From CAVORB01 sp963736235 (GTDB taxonomy: Bacteria; Pseudomonadota; Gammaproteobacteria; Chromatiales; Chromatiaceae): a stretch of DNA of 64,000 nucleotides. The notes beneath the pieces were generated by a model. It made no database searches. It was not told where the DNA came from and was given only the letters and a program-made list of their open reading frames with translations. Below are positions 18,582-27,319 of this stretch, piece after piece. The DNA is taken from NCBI GenBank assembly GCA_963736235.1, contig CAVTOR010000031.1:310001-374000 (forward strand), in the 5' to 3' direction. Numbering within the stretch: position 1 is the stretch's first letter; every line of letters begins with the position of its first letter. The translations under genes were made by a program, and so were the position numbers.

Positions 18582-18957
18582 ATGCCGGTGAGTGCAGGCT
18601 ATATCGATTTCGTCCGCGACCTGCTCGCGCACTTCAAGCCCCTGAGGATCAGGCGCATGTTCGGCGGCGCGGGGGTCTATTCCGGGGAGTTGTTCTTCGC
18701 CATCCTGGCCGACGACACCCTCTACCTGAAGGTGGACGACGATCACGCGTGCGGACTACGAGGCACGGGGCTTGTTGCCCTTCCGCTACCGCTCCAAGCA
18801 GGGGAAGACCATGACCATGGGCTACTACCCGCTTCCCGCGGAGGTGCTGGAGGACCCCGAGGAGCTTCGCGCCTGGGCGACGAGGGCGGTGGAAGCGGCC
18901 GACCGATCGGCGACCGGAGGGCGGTCCCCGCGCGATCAGGGATTCGGAAATGGGTAG
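18582..18957 (+). pseudogene. TfoX N-terminal domain protein, one frameshift as read
   Basis: Starts at ATG 18582 after a GGGAGGAAA ribosome site, divergent from groES. The first 55 residues (GYIDFVRDLLAHFKPLRIRR, then MFGGAGVYSGELFFAILADD and LYLKVD) are the TfoX_N domain. Near 18748-18752 one surplus base shifts the frame. The alternate frame continues ADYEARGLLPFRYRSKQGKT and MTMGYYPLPAEVLEDPEELR, the normal TfoX_N end, to a stop at 18955-18957. About 125 residues when repaired. Stand-alone TfoX_N proteins are small and of uncertain function; a role in competence regulation is not implied without the C-terminal domain. Confidence 0.8.
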
Positions 18958-19014
18958 ACGTCCGCGCGTCTGGTCGCCAGCCCGTTCGGGACCCGCCTTC
19001 GGCCAACCCGGCAG

Positions 19015-19085
19015 TACGTATCTTTATTTGCAATGGCAATCAAATAAGTTTAGAGAATTTATATTTTTAATATTGCTATCGGAAC
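19015..19085. other. AT-rich stretch upstream of malate synthase G
   Basis: A sharp AT-rich island (TTTATTTGCAATGGCAATCAA and a TTTATATTTTTAATATTG stretch) in otherwise GC-rich DNA, 130-200 bp before glcB. It probably carries the glcB promoter; several TATAAT-like hexamers occur (for example TATATT near 19062), so the exact -10 cannot be fixed by eye. Confidence 0.4.
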
Positions 19086-19217
19086 GCGTCTAGCCTACCT
19101 GTATAGGAGTGGCGCATCGGATCTATCCCTAATTCTGAACGCAGGGATTCAGGACGCAGCGCACGCGACGCCGCCGGTTTGCGCCGGCACCACCACTTGA
19201 GCAAGACGGACGGCGAG

Positions 19218-21395
19218 ATGACAGAACGCACCCAAGTAGGCGGCCTCCTGGTGGCCACACCCCTTTTCGACCTTGTGAACAACGAGATCGCGCCAGGAAC
19301 CGGCGTCGAACCGGACGACTTCTGGTCGAATTTCGCCAGCATCGTTTCCGACCTTTCACCGCGCAATCGGCAGCTCCTCGCCAAACGAGACTCGCTGCAG
19401 GCGCGCATGGACGATTGGCATCGCCGCAACCCCGGCCCGATTCGCGATCTGTCCGCCTACAAGTCATTCCTTGGCGAAATCGGCTATCTGGCGACCGAGG
19501 GCGGTGACTTCTCGGTGACCACCGAGAACGTCGACCCTGAGATCGCCCACATCGCCGGCCCCCAGCTGGTGGTGCCGGTGAACAACGCCCGTTATGCGCT
19601 GAATGCCGCCAACGCCCGCTGGGGCAGTCTCTACGACGCGCTCTACGGCACCGACGTCATCCCGGAGGAGGGTGGCGCGGAACGGGGCAGGGAGTACAAC
19701 CCGACGCGCGGCGCAAAGGTGATCGAATACGCGAGCAACTTCCTCGACCAGGCGGTTCCCTTGTCGCAGGGCAAGCACGGGGAGGCAACATCCTACCGGG
19801 TCGAAGACGGCCAGCTCGTCGCAACCGTCTCCGGCGCCGCCGAGACGGGGCTACGCGACCCGAACGCCTTTGCCGGATACCGGATGGAGAACGGACGCCT
19901 CGGCACCCTGCTCCTGGTCCATAACGGACTGCACATCGAACTGCAGATCGACCGGGAGCATCCGATCGGAAAGGCGAGCGCCGCGGGCGTGAAGGACGTC
20001 GTGCTGGAGTCCGCCGTCACCACCATTCAGGACTGCGAGGACTCCGTGGCCGCGGTGGACGCCGAGGACAAGGTCGTGGTCTACCGCAATTGGCTCGGCC
20101 TCATGCGGGGCGACCTCACGGCCAGCTTCTCCAAGGTCGGTCACATGACCGACCGCGCCCTGGAGCCTGACCGCGCCTACACCGCGCCAGACGGCTCCGA
20201 GCTGGTCCTTCCCGGCCGCAGCCTGATGCTGGTGCGAAACGTGGGGCACCTGATGACCACCGAAGCCGTACTCACCGCCGATGGAGAAGAAATCTTCGAG
20301 GGCATGCTCGACGGCATGGTAACCGCGCTGGCGGCGATGCAGGACCTCAAGGGTTCGGGGCGCTACCGCAACTCGCGTGCTGGCAGCGTCTACATCGTCA
20401 AACCCAAGATGCACGGGCCCGAGGAGGTCGCCTTCGCCGCGGAGCTGTTCGGCCGCATCGAGGACGCCCTGGGCCTGGCGCCCAACACCCTCAAGATCGG
20501 CATCATGGACGAGGAGCGGCGCACCACGGTCAATCTCAAAGAGTGCATCCGCGCCGCCCAGGAGCGTGTCATCTTCATCAACACCGGCTTTCTCGACCGC
20601 ACCGGGGACGAGATGCACACCGCGATGGAGGCCGGCCCCATGCTGCGCAAGGGGGACATGAAGACCGCGCCTTGGCTGCTCGCCTACGAGGATTGGAACG
20701 TCGACGTCGGCCTGGCCTGCGGGCTGCGCGGCCACGCGCAGATTGGCAAGGGCATGTGGACCATGCCAGAGGAGATGCGCGCCATGGTTCAGACCAAGCA
20801 GGGGCATCCCAAGGCCGGCGCCAATTGCGCCTGGGTCCCCTCGCCCACTGCCGCCACTTTGCACGCCATGCACTATCATGAAATCAGCGTCGCGGACCGT
20901 CAGGCGGAGATTGCAGCGGGCGGGCCGCGCGCCAAGCTGGACACGATTCTCACCGTCCCGGTCGCGGAGAACCCGAACTGGACAGCAGAAGAGATCCAGC
21001 AGGAACTCGACAACAACTGCCAGGGCATCCTCGGATATGTCGTGCGCTGGATCGATCAGGGCGTGGGCTGCTCGAAGGTGCCGGACATCAAGAACATCGG
21101 CCTGATGGAGGACCGCGCGACGCTCCGCATCTCAAGCCAGCACGTCGCCAACTGGCTGCACCACGGCATCGTGACCAGAGATCAGGTGATCGCCACGCTC
21201 AAGCGCATGGCGGAGGTGGTCGACGGACAGAACGCCGGCGACCCGCTGTATCGGCCAATAGCTCCAGGGTTCGACGGCGTCGCGTTCGAGGCGGCCAGCG
21301 ACCTGATTTTCAAGGGTCGGGAGGTGCCGAACGGCTACACCGAGCCCACGCTCCACGCTAAGCGCTTGGAGCGCAAGGCTGTTGCCGAACGCTAG
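19218..21395 (+). CDS. glcB: malate synthase G
   Basis: 725 residues from ATG 19218 (MTERTQVGGLLVA), exactly the length typical of the G isoform; the frame is open 13 codons further upstream. It condenses glyoxylate and acetyl-CoA to malate. Family blocks: AGSVYIVKPKMHGPEEVAFA, LKIGIMDEERRTTVNLKECI, INTGFLDRTGDEMHTAMEAG, GMWTMPEEM and a C-terminal LEDRATLRISSQHVANWL-like segment (here MEDRATLRISSQHVANWLHHGI). Monomeric cytoplasmic enzyme used for two-carbon or glycolate/glyoxylate assimilation. It stands alone here; no aceA-length isocitrate lyase is in the window. Confidence 0.97.
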   Translation: MTERTQVGGLLVATPLFDLVNNEIAPGTGVEPDDFWSNFASIVSDLSPRNRQLLAKRDSLQARMDDWHRRNPGPIRDLSAYKSFLGEIGYLATEGGDFSVTTENVDPEIAHIAGPQLVVPVNNARYALNAANARWGSLYDALYGTDVIPEEGGAERGREYNPTRGAKVIEYASNFLDQAVPLSQGKHGEATSYRVEDGQLVATVSGAAETGLRDPNAFAGYRMENGRLGTLLLVHNGLHIELQIDREHPIGKASAAGVKDVVLESAVTTIQDCEDSVAAVDAEDKVVVYRNWLGLMRGDLTASFSKVGHMTDRALEPDRAYTAPDGSELVLPGRSLMLVRNVGHLMTTEAVLTADGEEIFEGMLDGMVTALAAMQDLKGSGRYRNSRAGSVYIVKPKMHGPEEVAFAAELFGRIEDALGLAPNTLKIGIMDEERRTTVNLKECIRAAQERVIFINTGFLDRTGDEMHTAMEAGPMLRKGDMKTAPWLLAYEDWNVDVGLACGLRGHAQIGKGMWTMPEEMRAMVQTKQGHPKAGANCAWVPSPTAATLHAMHYHEISVADRQAEIAAGGPRAKLDTILTVPVAENPNWTAEEIQQELDNNCQGILGYVVRWIDQGVGCSKVPDIKNIGLMEDRATLRISSQHVANWLHHGIVTRDQVIATLKRMAEVVDGQNAGDPLYRPIAPGFDGVAFEAASDLIFKGREVPNGYTEPTLHAKRLERKAVAER

Positions 21396-21420
21396 CTTGA
21401 GCAGCCACGAAGTCATTAGA

Positions 21421-21447
21421 TCGCGACTTTGTTGATCTGAGTCGCGA
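21421..21447. repeat. inverted repeat downstream of glcB
   Basis: TCGCGACT (21421-21428) and AGTCGCGA (21440-21447), perfect 8-bp arms around an 11-nt loop, between glcB and the DsrC-like gene. There is no T-run on either side, so it may be an operator or a rho-dependent attenuation hairpin rather than an intrinsic terminator. Confidence 0.5.
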
Positions 21448-21630
21448 AAAAGTGGCCCCCTGCGGGCTCGCCTGCGATATATTGCATTGACAAACAGCTT
21501 TCCCCGGTGCGTGCGTCTGCAACAAACCGGGAGGCGAGGACAGAAGAAGTGTTCACGGAAGAGCAGACGACGGACCACCAAAACGCAACCTCAATCACCG
21601 TCCCTCGCGGGATGGAGGAGTCAAGACATC

Positions 21631-21972
21631 ATGTCAGCAATGCAGATTGCCGGCCGCGAGTTGGAAGTCAACCGTAAGGGTTACCTCGTTGACTTCGACG
21701 CATGGGACAGGGAAATCGCTCAGGCGATTGCGGCGGAGGAAGGCCTCACCCTCAGCGAATGCCACTGGGCAGTGATCGGTTTCCTGCGCGACTATTACGG
21801 CGAACTCGAGCATCCGCCATCGCCGCGCATCGTCGTCAAGCGCATCGGCGAGCGACTGACGATGAACGCGCCTTGCACCCGCAAGACCCTCGAGGCCCTG
21901 TTCCCCGACGGCGGGTGCAAACAAGCCTGCCGCATCGCAGGACTTCCCGACTACTACTGCCACGCCTGCTGA
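21631..21972 (+). CDS. DsrC/TusE-family sulfur-relay protein with unusual C-terminal cysteines
   Basis: 113 residues from ATG 21631 (a GGAGG lies 12 nt upstream). DsrC fold signatures: AGRELEVNRKGYLVDFDAWD, LTLSECHWAVIGFLRDYYGE, and LFPDGGCKQACRIAGLP. C100 in KQACRIAGLP matches DsrC CysA. The canonical CysB motif (PxxGCV) is replaced by a tail ending YYCHAC, giving C110 and C113, and an extra C96 precedes CysA. So this is a DsrC-like paralogue able to form disulfides or carry persulfide, but not a standard DsrC. It lies in no dsr cluster; its next neighbour is the cNMP/CBS regulator. Confidence 0.85.
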   Translation: MSAMQIAGRELEVNRKGYLVDFDAWDREIAQAIAAEEGLTLSECHWAVIGFLRDYYGELEHPPSPRIVVKRIGERLTMNAPCTRKTLEALFPDGGCKQACRIAGLPDYYCHAC

Positions 21973-21980
21973 GACCAACT

Positions 21981-22005
21981 CGCCCCGCCCCGCAAGGGGC
22001 GGGCG
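21981..22005 (+). terminator. GC-rich hairpin after the DsrC-like gene
   Basis: CGCCCCGCCCC followed after GCAA by GGGGCGGGCG forms a very stable stem with one bulged C, starting 9 bp past the stop codon. The T-run expected for an intrinsic terminator is absent, so its function is uncertain. Confidence 0.45.
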
Positions 22006-22196
22006 CGTTCCCACCGCATCTGTAACACAGGCCGGGCCGTCGAAGCCCGCAATCATGTCTGCCGATTCCCGGAACTGACACTCGGGAAGAAGCGGCGAGC
22101 ACCCAACGTCCCGAATCAAGCGCAAAGCGCCGCGCTGCGCCCGACCCGCCCTTGGTGTATCGTTATCGGCTGTGCCGATACCCGGGAACCAAACAG

Positions 22197-24062
22197 ATGG
22201 ACGTGGAGCTTGTCGAAATCCGCGATTTTCTCGCGACCCACCACCCCTTCGACCTCCTGCCGGAGGACGTCCTAGAACACCTGCCCAAGCGCCTGTCCGT
22301 GCGCTACTTTCGGCGCGGCACCCCCGTGCCGCCCAAGGATGCGGACCAGCCCTACCTTTATCTCGTGCGGCGCGGGGCGATCGAGCTGCGCGACGATCGC
22401 GGCGAGTTGGTGAGCAAGCTCGCCGAGGGCGATTTGTGCGTCATGCACTGCCGGCCCGACGATCCCTCTGCCCAGTTCGTCGGGTCCACCGCCGAGGACA
22501 CCCTCGCCTACCTTATGCCTTGCTCCGAGCTGGACCGACTGCGTAGCGAGCACACCGACTTCGCCGACCACTTCGATCATTCGATCGCGGAGCGCCTGCG
22601 CAAGGCACTGGACGTGATCAAGGCGGAACCCTCCGCTGGCGCCAGCTTGATGACGGTGCAGGTCGCCGACCTGCTCGGTCGCTCGCTGGTAAGCGCGAGC
22701 CCCGACACCAGCATCCGAGAGGCGGCGCGGGTGATGACCGAGGCGCGCGTCTCCTCCCTGGTCATCACCGATGGTGACCGCCTGGTGGGCATGGTCACGG
22801 ACCGCGACCTGCGCAGCCGCTGCATCGTCGCCGGGCGCTCCTTCGACGACCCGGTGGGCAGCATCATGAGCGAGAACCTGCACACGACCAACATCGACAC
22901 GCTGGGCTTCGAGGCGCTGATCGCCATGTCGCGGCTCAATGTGCATCACCTGCCGGTGCTGAATGAGGAGAGCGTCGTCGGCGTGATCTCCACCTCCGAC
23001 CTGGTCCGCTTCCAAAGCGCCAGCTCTGTCTATCTGGTCGGCGACATCCACAAGGCGCGGGATCTCGATACCCTGGTCCAGATCAGCAGCAAGGTCCCGG
23101 AGCTGCAGGTCCACCTAGTCACAAGCGGGGCAACCGCCGACCAGGTAGGGCAGGCGGTGAGCGCGGTCACGGACGCCATCACGGTGCGCCTGCTCGAGCT
23201 GGCGGAATCGGAGCTCGGTCCCCCGCCGGTCCCCTACACCTGGATGGCGGGCGGCTCGCAGGCGCGGCGGGAACAATCGTCGCACTCGGATCAGGACAAC
23301 GCCCTGATGATCGCCGATCACATGAAGCCAGGCGACGACGAGTACTTCGCCGCCCTGGCCAAGATCGTCAACGACGGCCTCAATGCCTGCGGCTATTATT
23401 ACTGCCCGGGCGAGGTCATGGCCTCCAACCCGAAATGGCGCCAGCCGCTGCGCATTTGGCGCAAGTACTTCACCACCTGGATCGAGCGGCCCGAGCCGAT
23501 GGCCCTGATGCTCGCCAGCGTGTTCTTCGATCTGCGCCCGCTGTACGATCCGGAGGGCATGTTCGAGGAGTTGCACGAGCACATCCTCGAGCACAGCCGC
23601 TCCAACCGTATCTTCATCGCCTACATGGCGTCCAATGCCCTCAAACACCGGCCACCGCTCGGGTTCTTCCGTAACTTCGTGCTCATCAGCGGCGGAGACC
23701 ACGACCACACCCTCGACCTCAAGCGCCGTGGCACGGTCCCCATCGTCGACCTTGCACGCGTCTACGCGCTATCGGCGGGAATCCCCGCGATCAATACCAT
23801 CGAGCGCCTCGAGGCCGGCCCCAAGGTCCGGGCAGTAAGCCGCGACGGCGCCGCCAACCTGATCGACGCGTTGGAGTTCATCGGCACGCTGCGCATGCGC
23901 CACCAGGCGAATCAGCTCCGGCGCGGCGAAAGGGCGGACAATTACCTGTCCCCGGACGAGCTCTCCCGCCTGGAGCAGGGTCATCTCAAAGACGCGTTCT
24001 CCTTGATCAACACCATGCAGGAGTCGCTGGGACAGCGCTACCAGGCGGGACGCTTCGCCTGA
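22197..24062 (+). CDS. cNMP-binding / CBS / DUF294 nucleotidyltransferase-like regulator
   Basis: 621 residues from ATG 22197. Domain order: cyclic-nucleotide-binding-like barrel (about 10-130), a CBS pair (about 155-280; TSIREAARVMTEARVSSLVI, HHLPVLNEESVVGVIS), a DUF294 nucleotidyltransferase-like domain with GGSQARREQSSHSDQDNALM (about 348-367), where the GS and DxD-type metal residues are kept, and a DUF294 C-terminal helical domain to the end. Similar to GlnD-like signal-transduction proteins. It abuts the exonuclease gene by 1 bp and lies near acs, an arrangement known in acetate-utilisation loci. Substrate and ligand are unknown. Confidence 0.9.
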   Translation: MDVELVEIRDFLATHHPFDLLPEDVLEHLPKRLSVRYFRRGTPVPPKDADQPYLYLVRRGAIELRDDRGELVSKLAEGDLCVMHCRPDDPSAQFVGSTAEDTLAYLMPCSELDRLRSEHTDFADHFDHSIAERLRKALDVIKAEPSAGASLMTVQVADLLGRSLVSASPDTSIREAARVMTEARVSSLVITDGDRLVGMVTDRDLRSRCIVAGRSFDDPVGSIMSENLHTTNIDTLGFEALIAMSRLNVHHLPVLNEESVVGVISTSDLVRFQSASSVYLVGDIHKARDLDTLVQISSKVPELQVHLVTSGATADQVGQAVSAVTDAITVRLLELAESELGPPPVPYTWMAGGSQARREQSSHSDQDNALMIADHMKPGDDEYFAALAKIVNDGLNACGYYYCPGEVMASNPKWRQPLRIWRKYFTTWIERPEPMALMLASVFFDLRPLYDPEGMFEELHEHILEHSRSNRIFIAYMASNALKHRPPLGFFRNFVLISGGDHDHTLDLKRRGTVPIVDLARVYALSAGIPAINTIERLEAGPKVRAVSRDGAANLIDALEFIGTLRMRHQANQLRRGERADNYLSPDELSRLEQGHLKDAFSLINTMQESLGQRYQAGRFA

Positions 24063-24063
24063 G

Positions 24064-24753
24064 ATGCACATCGGGCCGTTTACCGCGGATCTGCGCCGGC
24101 GCTGGCAGCTGCGCCGCGCCGATCCGGGGCCGCTGCGGGACTATCTCGCCGTCGCATTCCCGAATCCATCCAGCGATTATCGGCAGGTGGACTATCTCGC
24201 CATCGATCTCGAGACCACGGGGCTCGACCCGAAGCGAGACCAGATACTGAGCGTAGGCTACGTGCTCCTGCACGGAAACCGCATCGACCTCTCCACCGCA
24301 AGTCACCGGCTGGTGCACACCGCCCTCGCGATCCCCGAGCAAAGCGCGGTCATCCATCAGATCACCGACGACCAGGCAGCCGGTGGCGAATCGCTGACGA
24401 CAGTGCTCGCCGACCTGCTGGAGAATCTCGCCGGCAAGGTCATGATCGCCCATCACGCCGCCGTCGAGCGGGGCTTCATCAATGCGGCCTGCCGGCGCGT
24501 GTTCGGCGGCGCACTGGTAGCGCCCATCGTTGATACCCAGGCCCTGGCGCGGCGAACCTTCGAGCGCCGCCACATGGCCTTCAAGGGTTCGGACCTGCGT
24601 CTGCACTCCCTGGGGGAGCGCTACAACCTCCCGCGTTACGGGGCCCATAATGCGTTGAGCGACGCGCTAGCGGCCGCCGAGTTGTTTCTCGCGCAAGCCG
24701 TGTACATGGAAGGCCGGCGCGGAGCTCGACTGCGCGATTTCCTGTGCACCTGA
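24064..24753 (+). CDS. DnaQ-like 3'-5' exonuclease (DEDDh)
   Basis: 229 residues, one base after the DUF294 gene stop, so translationally coupled. The DEDDh core is present: DLETTGLDP (motif I), MIAHHAAVERGFI (motif II), and HNALSDALAAAEL (motif III with the histidine and aspartate). It resembles the DNA polymerase III epsilon subunit proofreading domain but lacks the replicative C-terminal helix-binding tail and has an unrelated N-terminal extension (RRRWQLRRADPGPLRDYLA). It pairs with DUF294/CBS proteins in many Proteobacteria; the purpose of that pairing is unknown. Confidence 0.88.
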   Translation: MHIGPFTADLRRRWQLRRADPGPLRDYLAVAFPNPSSDYRQVDYLAIDLETTGLDPKRDQILSVGYVLLHGNRIDLSTASHRLVHTALAIPEQSAVIHQITDDQAAGGESLTTVLADLLENLAGKVMIAHHAAVERGFINAACRRVFGGALVAPIVDTQALARRTFERRHMAFKGSDLRLHSLGERYNLPRYGAHNALSDALAAAELFLAQAVYMEGRRGARLRDFLCT

Positions 24754-25161
24754 GCACCGCGGCGTGAAGCGGACGACACGGTCCGGGACCTTGCCAGCAC
24801 GCGGCAGGTAGCGAACCTGGGATACAGCGTTTAGACTTGAGGTTTATTCTGACGAGGCGCTCGACGGGCGACATGCCTACTTCGCGCCAAGACCGGGCGC
24901 ACAGGATCAAGGCGCGACGGCCGCCCCCGCCCGCGACACGGGTCAAAGCGCGCGGACCGAGCCAGCACTAGCCTTGAACGCCGCAACAACCTGGCCGCGA
25001 AGGGCACGATGTCGGTACAGCAGGATTAGGAAGGGTTCGTCCCGAACAGGTTGCCCGATCGGATCGAGACGATCGGGAACCGCAACGTGTCATCACTTCG
25101 AAAAATAACCCCCGTTGCAGCGTTGGGGGATCGCCAACCACCTGACTGAGGAGAAGACTCC
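24754..25161 (+). promoter_or_regulatory. acs upstream region with two hairpins
   Basis: A 408-bp gap with no supportable gene. It contains a perfect 8-bp inverted repeat CCCGATCG / CGATCGGG (25054-25061 and 25070-25077, loop 8), extendable by GGTT/AACC around a bulge, and a second stem CCCCC / GGGGG (25109-25113 and 25125-25129, loop 11) only 32 bp before the acs start. The ribosome site TGAGGAGAAG precedes the ATG. A structured leader or operator for acs is inferred. Confidence 0.5.
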
Positions 25162-27108
25162 ATGTCGGAGATCAAGACCTATGACGTTCCGGCCGAGATA
25201 GCGGCCAAGGCACACATCACCGCCGAGCAGTACGACGCCATGTACAAGCGCTCGGTGGATGATCCTGAGGGCTTCTGGGGTGAGCAAGCCGAAAAGTTCA
25301 TTACCTGGACCAGGAAATGGGACAAGGTGAGGGACTACAGCTTCGGCGCCGACGACCTCCACATCAGATGGTTCGACGGCGGTAAACTCAACGTCTCCTA
25401 CAACTGCCTCGACCGCCAGCTGGAGACCCGCGGCGATCAGGTCGCCATCATCTGGGAAGGGGACAATCCGGAGGAAGACCGCAAGATCACTTACCGCGAG
25501 TTGCACACGGAGGTCTGCAAGCTCGCCAACGTGCTCAAGTCGCGCGGGGTCAAGAAGGGCGACCGGGTCTGCATTTACCTGCCCATGATCCCGGAGGCAG
25601 CGGTGGCGATGCTCGCCTGCACCCGCATCGGGGCCGTGCACTCGATCGTCTTCGGCGGCTTCTCGCCGGATTCGCTGCGCGACCGCATCCTCGACTCGGA
25701 CTGCCAGACCCTGATCACTTCCGACGAGAGCGTGCGCGGCGGGCGTCAGGTGCCGCTGAAGAAGAACGCGGACACCGCTCTGACCGAGTGCCCGAATGTG
25801 AGCACCGTTCTGGTGGTTAGGCGCACGGGCGGTAACGTCGCCTGGACCGCGGGTCGCGACGTCTGGTACGACGAGGCCATGGCCGGCGCCTCCACGGAGT
25901 GCGCGCCCGAGGAGATGGACGCTGAGGATCCGCTGTTCATCCTCTACACCTCCGGCTCGACCGGCAAGCCCAAGGGCGTGCTGCATACCACCGGGGGTTA
26001 TCTGGTCTTCGCGGCCATGACCCACAAGTACGCCTTCGATTATCAGGAGGGCGAGATCTACTGGTGCACCGCCGATGTGGGCTGGGTCACGGGGCACACC
26101 TACATCGTCTACGGGCCGCTGGCCAACGGCGCCATCTCGCTGATGTTCGAGGGTATCCCGAATTACCCGGACGTCTCGCGCTTCTGGCAGGTTGTCGACA
26201 AGCACCAGGTCAACATCTTCTACACCGCCCCCACGGCCATCCGCGCCCTGATGCGCGCCGGCGAGGAGCCGGTCAAGAAGACCTCGCGCAAGAGCCTCCG
26301 CATCCTCGGATCGGTGGGCGAGCCGATCAACCCGGAGGCCTGGGAGTGGTACCACCGGGTGGTCGGCGACGAGCGCTGCCCCATCGTGGACACCTGGTGG
26401 CAGACCGAGACCGGCGGCCATTTGATCACACCGCTGCCCGGCGCCACTCCACTCAAGCCCGGCTCCGCCAGTCGCCCCTTCTTCGGCGTGACCCCCGCTA
26501 TCGTGGATGCGACCGACGGTCACGTGCTCGAGGGTGCATGCGAGGGCGCACTGGTCATCACCCAGCCGTGGCCAGCAATGATGCGCTCCGTCTATGGGGA
26601 CCATCAGCGCTTCGTCGACACCTACTTCAAGCAGTACCCTGGCTACTACTTCACCGGCGACGGAGCGCGAAGAGACGAAGACGGCTACTACTGGATCACC
26701 GGCCGAATCGACGACGTGCTCAACGTTTCCGGGCACCGCCTGGGTACCGCCGAAATCGAATCCGCGCTGGTGCTGCACCCCCACGTTGCCGAGGCGGCGG
26801 TGGTCGGCTATCCCCATGACATCAAGGGGCAAGGGATCTACGCTTACGTCACCCCGATGGCCGGCGTGGAACCGACCGATGAGCTCAAGAAGGAGCTGGT
26901 GGCCCTGGTGCGTGGCGAGATCGGACCGATCGCGACGGTGGACGTCATTCAGTGGGCACCGGGCCTGCCTAAGACCCGGTCTGGCAAGATCATGCGTCGA
27001 ATCCTGCGCAAGATTGCGGCCAACGAGGTGGACACCCTGGGCGACATCTCTACCCTGGCCGACCCGACCGTGGTCAACGATCTGATCGACAACCGGGCCA
27101 ACAAGTAA
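25162..27108 (+). CDS. acs: acetate--CoA ligase (acetyl-CoA synthetase)
   Basis: 648 residues, standard length. ANL-family motifs: ILYTSGSTGKPKGVLHTTGG (P-loop), WCTADVGWVTGHTYIVYGPL, VDTWWQTETGGH, YFTGDGARRDEDGYYWITGR and LPKTRSGKIMRRILR with the catalytic lysine that is the usual site of reversible acetylation. It activates acetate to acetyl-CoA through acetyl-AMP. It is near malate synthase G and the DUF294/exonuclease pair, so two-carbon assimilation is a theme here, but the acetate permease ActP is absent from the window. Confidence 0.98.
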   Translation: MSEIKTYDVPAEIAAKAHITAEQYDAMYKRSVDDPEGFWGEQAEKFITWTRKWDKVRDYSFGADDLHIRWFDGGKLNVSYNCLDRQLETRGDQVAIIWEGDNPEEDRKITYRELHTEVCKLANVLKSRGVKKGDRVCIYLPMIPEAAVAMLACTRIGAVHSIVFGGFSPDSLRDRILDSDCQTLITSDESVRGGRQVPLKKNADTALTECPNVSTVLVVRRTGGNVAWTAGRDVWYDEAMAGASTECAPEEMDAEDPLFILYTSGSTGKPKGVLHTTGGYLVFAAMTHKYAFDYQEGEIYWCTADVGWVTGHTYIVYGPLANGAISLMFEGIPNYPDVSRFWQVVDKHQVNIFYTAPTAIRALMRAGEEPVKKTSRKSLRILGSVGEPINPEAWEWYHRVVGDERCPIVDTWWQTETGGHLITPLPGATPLKPGSASRPFFGVTPAIVDATDGHVLEGACEGALVITQPWPAMMRSVYGDHQRFVDTYFKQYPGYYFTGDGARRDEDGYYWITGRIDDVLNVSGHRLGTAEIESALVLHPHVAEAAVVGYPHDIKGQGIYAYVTPMAGVEPTDELKKELVALVRGEIGPIATVDVIQWAPGLPKTRSGKIMRRILRKIAANEVDTLGDISTLADPTVVNDLIDNRANK

Positions 27109-27113
27109 GCACC

Positions 27114-27150
27114 GGATGCGCGGCCGGTCCTGAGCATCCGGACCGGCCGC
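27114..27150 (+). terminator. mutually exclusive hairpins after acs
   Basis: A perfect 11-bp stem GCGGCCGGTCC / GGACCGGCCGC (27120-27130, 27140-27150) begins 12 bp past the acs stop. A second pairing GGATGC / GCATCC (27114-27119, 27134-27139) uses its loop. No T-run follows. It is probably a transcript-stabilising or rho-dependent end structure. Confidence 0.5.
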
Positions 27151-27319
27151 CCGCTCGATCGCAACCACTCAGTCTCGATCACCGCGTTGAGGCCGCGGGC
27201 AGTCGGGGACTCCCGACTCAAGCGGCACGCGCGGCAGGCGTTTCCTGACCGGACTTGTTCGGGGCTTTCGCAATTCGTACCCCGCAGGCACCCGCCGCGC
27301 CTCCTCGGGCCTTGTTCTA

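Noticed and set aside
21981..22005. Intrinsic terminator after the DsrC-like gene called with certainty
   Set aside because: Stable stem but no T-run and a bulge, so it is kept only as a low-confidence feature.
25093..27168. 691-codon open frame opposite acs
   Set aside because: Antisense shadow of a conserved acetyl-CoA synthetase with full motifs on the plus strand; low-complexity product.
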